NCBI RefSeq assembly: GCF_000002235.5
Contig: NW_022145611.1
Coordinates: 13,548,882 to 13,612,881, forward strand
Length of the DNA: 64,000 bases
DNA from: Strongylocentrotus purpuratus
Lineage: Eukaryota > Echinodermata > Echinoidea > Camarodonta > Strongylocentrotidae
Direction of reading: 5' to 3'
Below are positions 63,122 to 64,000 of the stretch, piece after piece (position 1 is the first letter of the stretch; each line of letters opens with the position of its first letter). The notes under the pieces were generated by a model, which was given only the letters and a program-made list of their open reading frames with translations, had not been told where the DNA came from and searched no databases. The position numbers and the translations under genes were made by a program.

Positions 63122-63969
63122 ATGGTATTAGATACTGTACGCGCGAGGGCTTACGTACGTATTATTAAGTTAGGTATCTATGACGAGCGCGTGCGTTGAA
63201 TGATCGGAGTTCGAGCTAGCGCGCTAGCTAGCAAACCCAGGCCTCCCGCTCCCCGGCAGATGGTGCCGGCATGGCGCATACGCTCTCCGCTCTGGCTGCG
63301 CGAGCGGTGGATAGCTGGCAGCATTGTCAGCTGTTAATCGTGTTCGTTGACGAAGTACGATCATTGTAATTAGTGCTCTGACGCCTTTGAGTCTTTATTT
63401 TTTTCAGCCAAAGTATTTTGTGGATGTGCCTTGGCATTTGTGAAGTATTATGTAAGTGTTGGTTTATACTGCTGGTTTCTTTGTTAGGTTGCCAGCCGGG
63501 CAGCCAAGACGGGACTTTTAGGTTGCCCGGTAGCGTTTTAGGTGGTCAATGGCACCCAGGTAACCGCTAATTTCGAGCCCTGGAAATGTTATATTTCTGC
63601 ATCATTCCGTATATATATCAATTCCATGGCATGCACAGGTACAGCACAAAGAGCTATGTAATTCTGTAACTACCTAATTAAGTGGAGTTACCCAGGTAGT
63701 AAGATCACTTACTTCTAATGTGATGGTGACTTCAGACCAAGTGTTCTGTACAGCTGAACAAGCTCCCTCATGGATAATATCGAGTCCTCCGTTTTCCATG
63801 GTAACAGTGTACGTATCCTCTTTGGATTGGTTCACCGCTATGTATCTCATACGGGAAGCGCCATCACGTGCTTTAGTCTCTGCTACAGAATTGTGAAGAT
63901 CCTCACTGAGAACCGATGCCAAACTTGGACAATCATCTGGAGAATGTTTGAACAGAAGGGATGCATCAT
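12118..63969 (-). CDS. Multi-exon host gene, 12 internal exons, product unrecognised
   Basis: Exons in transcript order: 63969-63713, 56685-56602, 56088-56036, 55551-55480, 51252-51142, 37286-37126, 27078-26944, 26301-26177, 20388-20278, 19935-19837, 17536-17375, 12591-12118. Every exon has AG before and GT after on the minus strand and is open in the frame demanded by its neighbour; split codons agree at all 11 junctions (phases 0,0,2,2,2,1,1,0,0,0,0), which is unlikely by chance. About 615 residues are visible. The first ~190 look folded (alternating hydrophobics), then a Ser/Pro segment, a Cys-containing region, ~120 residues rich in helix formers with basic patches, and an acidic Ser/Pro-rich tail of over 200 residues that is probably disordered. 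I recognise no domain; a large scaffold or helical-repeat protein is only a guess. Start and stop codons were not identified. The intron between the first two exons contains a whole hAT element. Confidence 0.8.
14076..14150 (-). repeat. tRNA-derived SINE remnant
   Basis: On the minus strand it reads GTGGTCTAGTGGATAAGTC (box A-like), later GGTATGGGTTCAAATCCCAG (box B-like), with tRNA-like spacing. The acceptor-stem halves do not pair, so it is not a functional tRNA. Confidence 0.65.
17101..17170 (-). repeat. Possible tRNA-like SINE remnant
   Basis: On the minus strand AGGTGGTATACCGCATTG is followed by GGTCATTGGTTCAAGACCTG, resembling box A and box B. More degenerate than the copy at 14076. 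Confidence 0.4.
17375..17536 (-). CDS. Host gene exon 11, acidic and Ser-rich (54 codons)
   Basis: The acceptor is CCATCCCACAG and the donor is GTAAGG. Phase 0 on both sides. It contains CEGDDEDGGRVPSDDSNLAS and a Ser run, then HHQETAARDTLLTE. The acidic and Ser content suggests a disordered, possibly phosphorylated linker. Confidence 0.78.
18476..19350 (+). repeat. Tandem array, units of about 350-380 bp, 2.5 copies
   Basis: Units start with CTTTTGACGTA(A/T)TGGTTATG near 18476, 18860 and 19203 and contain GATGTCATCT, TTTCTTTTACGT and AGATCATGCCAGGAATGACT. The third unit is incomplete. It lies in a host intron. Confidence 0.8.
19605..19800. mobile_element. MITE-like inverted repeat element
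   Basis: GTTGCACAAAACTTACCATT on the left mirrors AAGTTTTATGCAAC on the right; TGGTAACTACCATGG-type motifs recur in both orientations inside. Related in style to the GGGCCCTGTTTCAT family. Confidence 0.6.
19837..19935 (-). CDS. Host gene exon 10 (33 codons)
   Basis: The acceptor is TGTTCCATTCAG and the donor is GTCAGT. Phase 0 on both sides. It encodes ASNCLELTDRLSRHLNALCE followed by RQTPGHQGNDHSQ; the first part extends the helical region and the second starts the disordered tail. The intron to the previous exon is only 342 bp. Confidence 0.78.
20278..20388 (-). CDS. Host gene exon 9, helical (37 codons)
   Basis: The acceptor is CATTGTTACAG and the donor is GTACAT. Phase 0 on both sides. 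It encodes RAAIMKSAVPSIKSSLHKII then SHSTNDAFRRRCLDAVQ, a basic, probably helical segment continuing the previous exon. Confidence 0.78.
20835..21218. mobile_element. MITE with TTAAAGGTAAAGACCAGT ends
   Basis: TTAAAGGTAAAGACCAGT at 20835-20852 is inverted as ACTGGTCTTTAGCTTTAA at 21201-21218. About 384 bp, non-coding. The element at 29481-29873 is similar in size and termini. Confidence 0.8.
21785..21985 (+). repeat. Dispersed repeat, copy 1
   Basis: Shares with 46620-46805 the ordered motifs TGCTCCCTCTATATAGAAAA, GGTCCCCCATGATCCT, TTGAGAGCTGAGTT and GTGGTCTAATCCCT. Both copies have the same orientation. Family unknown. Confidence 0.75.
22976..23045. repeat. CT-rich microsatellite
   Basis: Interrupted TCTCTCT array. 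Similar short arrays occur at 23738-23755, 27978-28025, 36207-36240 and, as GA on the plus strand, at 38408-38458, 39226-39249 and 49464-49499. Confidence 0.85.
23854..24090 (+). repeat. Tandem duplication of about 138 bp
   Basis: GCTGCAGACCAG(C/T)T(C/G)TGAATGT followed by GGATAAGTTGAAACAAAGCA and CAACATTTTCTACCACATCA occurs at 23854 and 23992. A third partial copy (GGACCAGTTGTGAATGTAGG) starts at about 25609, just beyond the element at 24100-25585, so that element appears to lie within this repeat. Confidence 0.75.
24243..25440 (+). repeat. 157-bp tandem array with DR1-like motifs
   Basis: The motif ACGTGCTCCAAAATCTAATC or a close variant occurs at 24564, 24723, 24880, 25037, 25194 and 25351, spacing 159,157,157,157,157. 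Two more divergent units lie upstream (about 24270 and 24410). The middle units are nearly identical. Most units carry TGACCTTTGACCT, the complement of AGGTCAAAGGTCA. Confidence 0.9.
25459..25531 (+). repeat. GGAC/GTAC satellite
   Basis: Tetranucleotide GGAC repeats interrupted by GTAC. They generate the Gly-Arg-Thr-Asp repeat translations, which are not genes. Confidence 0.9.
26177..26301 (-). CDS. Host gene exon 8, helical and basic (125 nt)
   Basis: The acceptor is CCTCCTCCCTAG and the donor is GTGAGT. It encodes LLNRVRQEFPRICAQQLSRI then QKIIHDTLAKLLGSSRPARKD. The heptad-like spacing of Leu, Ile and Val suggests two helices followed by a basic turn. It is separated from the previous exon by a short 642-bp intron. 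Confidence 0.82.
26944..27078 (-). CDS. Host gene exon 7, Cys-containing (135 nt)
   Basis: The acceptor is TTCTTCTGCTTAG and the donor is GTGAGC. The peptide has cysteines in CFKPDLQAFFCGCTKPCEPS and again in NFKGCAMTAPNRL; C-x-C-x3-C spacing could bind a metal or form disulfides, but no known finger pattern is met. The segment HIIHLMLFLKENF looks like an amphipathic helix. It ends with one base of an Ala codon completed by the next exon. Confidence 0.82.
29481..29873. mobile_element. MITE with TTAAAGATAAACTT ends
   Basis: TTAAAGATAAACTTTAG at 29481 is mirrored at 29851-29873 (ending AAGTTTATCTTTAA), with about 20 of 23 bases matching. About 393 bp and non-coding, probably the same superfamily as the element at 20835. 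Confidence 0.8.
30470..31110 (+). repeat. Long polypyrimidine tract
   Basis: About 640 bp dominated by C and T (TCTCTC, CTTCCT). The long plus-strand open frames here are Ser/Leu/Phe/Pro low-complexity artefacts. Confidence 0.85.
34868..35369 (+). repeat. Direct duplication of about 110 bp, 391 bp apart
   Basis: ATCACCTCTAGAAATCC, TTTTCTCCTTCAT, GAGGGA(T/C)GCTGAGC and GTGATTCATA(C/T)GCT occur in the same order at 34868-34977 and 35259-35369. Confidence 0.8.
37126..37286 (-). CDS. Host gene exon 6 (161 nt)
   Basis: The acceptor is ATACCTCAG and the donor is GTAAGT. Split codons at both ends fit the 51142 and 26944 exons. The 53 full codons include SFPLAHPAWSPMETQLNLKH and LVKWEDLGLALAGGELEAG. 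The exon is markedly GC-richer than its surroundings and sits between introns of 13.9 kb and 10.0 kb. Confidence 0.82.
41476..41612. mobile_element. MITE, GGGCCCTGTTTCAT family
   Basis: GGGCCCTGTTTCATGAAACT and AAGTTTTATGAAACAAGGCC are inverted ends; the interior has GCTCTCAGCCATTCAAATGC, close to the 10051 copy's AGCTCTCAGCCAATCAGATG. Confidence 0.85.
42960..43395 (+). repeat. G-rich tandem array, unit about 101-107 bp, four copies
   Basis: CCTAAGAAGTGAGGCAAATA recurs at 42991, 43092, 43199 and 43300. Each unit contains CACCTGCAGGGAGGG (first unit CACCTGCAAGGAGGG) followed by a G run of variable length and TTGGGGTCATGTGCCCCTTC. More diverged, longer relatives of the unit extend upstream to about 42497. 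Confidence 0.9.
46620..46805 (+). repeat. Dispersed repeat, copy 2
   Basis: The second copy of the repeat at 21785-21985, moderately diverged over about 180 bp. Confidence 0.75.
46885..46992. mobile_element. MITE, GGGCCCTGTTTCAT family, short or diverged copy
   Basis: GGGGGTGTTTCACAAAACTT at the left and GGCTTTGTGAAACAAGTTCC at the right are inverted; the interior has CTTCTGATTGGTT, like its relatives. Confidence 0.65.
48478..49168 (+). repeat. 230-bp tandem array, three copies
   Basis: ATCTAGGTT(T)(A/C)ACGCCTGCAT occurs at 48478, 48708 and 48938, spacing exactly 230 bp twice. Units share GCATTGACAAAAAAGGCAGA, GAGAGGATGACATCACAGTC and GAAGCTTGGATGTATTTCC. The copies are highly similar, so the array is probably young. 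Confidence 0.9.
51142..51252 (-). CDS. Host gene exon 5, Ser/Pro-rich (111 nt)
   Basis: The acceptor is CTCTTTGCAG. Read with the phase left by the 55480 exon it encodes SDGVEGAPCHHLSPVSEG, continuing Ser-rich to STSESPLSL, with a GTGTGT donor whose phase fits the 37126 exon. A stronger-looking GTGAGT donor lies inside the exon, and a second reading frame is also open throughout (it would read LTVWRVPHVITLAQYQRG). I prefer the first frame because only it is in phase on both sides. Confidence 0.62.
51253..55479 (-). other. 4.2-kb intron of the host gene
   Basis: Holds a short direct duplication (52308-52385 and 52553-52616, sharing CCAAGAACCCAGCAG and GTTTGTTGCTAGACGG), a pentanucleotide AAATC run at 55309-55332 and a GC-richer unique block at 53270-53700. 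A possible extra exon near 54830-54865 was not accepted. Confidence 0.55.
55480..55551 (-). CDS. Host gene exon 4 (72 nt)
   Basis: The acceptor is CCCTTTTTTAG and the donor is GTGAGT, both strong. Its first base completes the Gly codon of the previous exon. The peptide is EEQFESASVCHGINMITDPR then YFI and a split Ile codon. It ends in phase 2. Confidence 0.75.
56036..56088 (-). CDS. Host gene exon 3 (53 nt)
   Basis: A very small exon with acceptor TTTCAACAG and donor GTAAGA. Phase 0 in, phase 2 out; it encodes ISVGLSSTSDELLLYNF plus a split Gly codon completed by the next exon. The Val-Gly-Leu-Ser-Ser and Leu-Leu-Leu-Tyr pattern continues the beta-rich character of the previous exons. Confidence 0.72.
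56602..56685 (-). CDS. Host gene exon 2 (28 codons)
   Basis: The acceptor is CTATTTGTTCAG and the donor is GTTAGT, the same donor type as the 12118 exon. It is phase 0 on both sides and encodes CSSTVVELSKCAMDVRNFLF followed by KFKLVHPS. It joins in phase to the exon at 63713-63969 across the intron that holds the hAT element. If the donor were skipped the frame would stop 10 codons later. Confidence 0.72.
56820..57044 (-). CDS. Possible alternative terminal exon (74 residues)
   Basis: After an acceptor-like AAAATTTCAG, a frame in phase with the 63713 host exon runs LKFPSSFGGPPFLNNCCSQI to NGHAISSKLY and a TAA at 56820. The composition is protein-like and no internal donor would rejoin the 56602 exon in phase, so it could be an alternative last exon truncating the host protein. 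It could also be a chance open frame. Confidence 0.3.
   Translation of the reverse strand, partial: LKFPSSFGGPPFLNNCCSQILLSKPLFGNDFDTCLPLEGSHKGVYYAEMKAHNYSANEQESLLFNGHAISSKLY
57339..57401 (+). repeat. hAT left subterminal repeat block
   Basis: Contains GGTTGCCAGCCGGGCA, then TTTTTTAGGTTGCC and TTTAGGTGGTCA. The same three motifs recur in the same order and orientation at 63486-63553. In hAT elements such subterminal motifs are known transposase-binding sites; that role here is inference. Confidence 0.7.
58192..62749 (-). CDS. hAT-family transposase (ZNF862-like), six exons, intact
   Basis: Exons 62749-62201, 60682-60059, 59929-59706, 59461-59262, 59030-58904 and 58573-58192 join in phase (0,0,2,1,2) with consensus GT/AG into 702 codons including stop. 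The first ATG is at 62749; an in-frame TAA lies just upstream of a TTG at 62794. The product is a nuclear cut-and-paste transposase or a descendant of one. It has a basic N-terminus; a TTF/BED-like zinc finger (C56-x2-C59, H90-x5-H96); an RNase H-like core with SDGTTDSS (D204), GFGSDGAAVMLG (D274) and HCCAHRLELA (C302-x2-H305); a GGTRWLPHLERAI block; and the C-terminal hAT dimerisation region with IPASSAEAERGFSRLKLLKT (E613 the likely third acid). The acidic C-terminus ends DSSDN. Family members of this kind are usually about 600-800 residues, so it looks full length. No internal stop or frameshift was seen. It could be a recently active copy or a domesticated gene. Confidence 0.93.
60683..62200 (-). 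other. Intron 1 of the hAT transposase, with clustered E-boxes
   Basis: At 1.5 kb this is the longest intron of the transposase gene. Its 5' part (about 61790-62100) holds three CACGTG hexamers (61795, 61933, 62008), two of them within the palindrome ATCACGTGAT, plus GCGCGCG, an ATGCAAAT-like octamer near 62029 and CCAATC. No exon was found in it. It could hold a promoter or enhancer, or be a nested insertion. Confidence 0.5.
62830..62905 (+). repeat. ATTGTC hexanucleotide repeat
   Basis: About 12 units of ATTGTC with two ATTGTT variants, just upstream (minus-strand sense) of the transposase start and inside the hAT element. Confidence 0.9.
63089..63120 (+). repeat. 32-base G run
   Basis: An uninterrupted run of 32 G inside the hAT element between its right end and the first transposase exon. 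Its length may be unreliable in assembly. The next 200 bp are GC-rich with CGCG, GCTAGCGCGCTAGC and other CpG-containing motifs. Confidence 0.85.
63486..63553 (+). repeat. hAT right subterminal repeat block
   Basis: Contains TTAGGTTGCCAGCCGGGCA, ACTTTTAGGTTGCCCGG and GTTTTAGGTGGTCA, a direct rather than inverted copy of the left block at 57339-57401. Confidence 0.7.
63713..63969 (-). CDS. Host gene exon 1 of those visible (85 codons)
   Basis: The acceptor is a T-rich stretch ending TTTGAAG and the donor is GTAAGT. The exon starts with two bases of a split codon and ends in phase 0. The peptide contains RMRYIAVNQSKEDTYTVTME and ends SEVTITLE; the alternating polar and hydrophobic pattern near the end suggests beta strands. 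The frame stays open to the window edge, so the acceptor and upper boundary are less certain than the donor. The exon lies just outside the right end of the hAT element. Confidence 0.75.
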
Positions 63970-64000
63970 CTTCAAATACAAACATCATCAACAAACATTA

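Larger units (their letters stand above)
57311..63582 (-). mobile_element. hAT DNA transposon, about 6.3 kb, carrying the transposase gene
   Basis: The ends are CAGGGCTC at 57311-57318 and its reverse complement GAGCCCTG at 63575-63582, a typical short hAT terminal inverted repeat. Subterminal GGTTGCC/GGGCA motifs occur at both ends. The enclosed six-exon transposase is complete. Expected 8-bp target duplications are not seen: CTTAGCAT lies on the left and GAAATGTT on the right. Either they have decayed, the ends come from two copies, or the true ends differ. The element lies in a host intron in the same orientation as the host gene. Confidence 0.8.

Overview
This looks like nuclear DNA of an animal, most plausibly a marine invertebrate deuterostome such as an echinoderm. 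The grounds are small exons with GT/AG introns of up to about 14 kb, AT-rich DNA dense in microsatellites and MITEs, and repeat families (GGGCCCTGTTTCAT-ended MITEs, TGACCTTTGACCT arrays ending in GGACGGAC) that I associate with marine metazoans. The phylum is inference; no marker gene settles it.

Two genes are well supported, both on the minus strand. The first is a host gene seen as 12 internal exons between 63969 and 12118, spanning 52 kb. Each exon has AG/GT borders and an open frame, and all 11 exon-exon phases agree. The product (about 615 residues visible) is unrecognised: a structured N-terminal part, a Ser/Pro stretch, a Cys-containing and helical middle, and a long acidic, Ser-rich, disordered tail. 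Neither the first nor the last exon is identified.

The second is a complete six-exon hAT-family transposase gene (58192..62749, 701 residues) with an N-terminal zinc finger, an RNase H-like core and a C-terminal dimerisation region. It lies inside a candidate 6.3-kb hAT element (57311..63582) that sits in an intron of the host gene, in the same orientation.

Layout (plus-strand coordinates): 1-8.4 kb, MITE remnants, GA-rich tracts and microsatellites with no supported gene; 8.4-12.1 kb, a weak terminal-exon candidate and a decayed repeat field split by a MITE; 12.1-27.1 kb, seven host exons with SINE-like remnants, MITEs, a tandem array near 18.5 kb and a 157-bp-period array at 24.2-25.5 kb; 27.1-51.1 kb, two giant introns around the exon at 37.2 kb, holding pyrimidine tracts, G-rich and 230-bp tandem arrays, MITEs and a few GC-richer blocks that could be regulatory; 51.1-56.7 kb, four small host exons; 57.3-63.6 kb, the hAT element; 63.7-64.0 kb, the most upstream host exon seen. 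No rRNA, functional tRNA, CRISPR array, LTR element or viral fossil was found.
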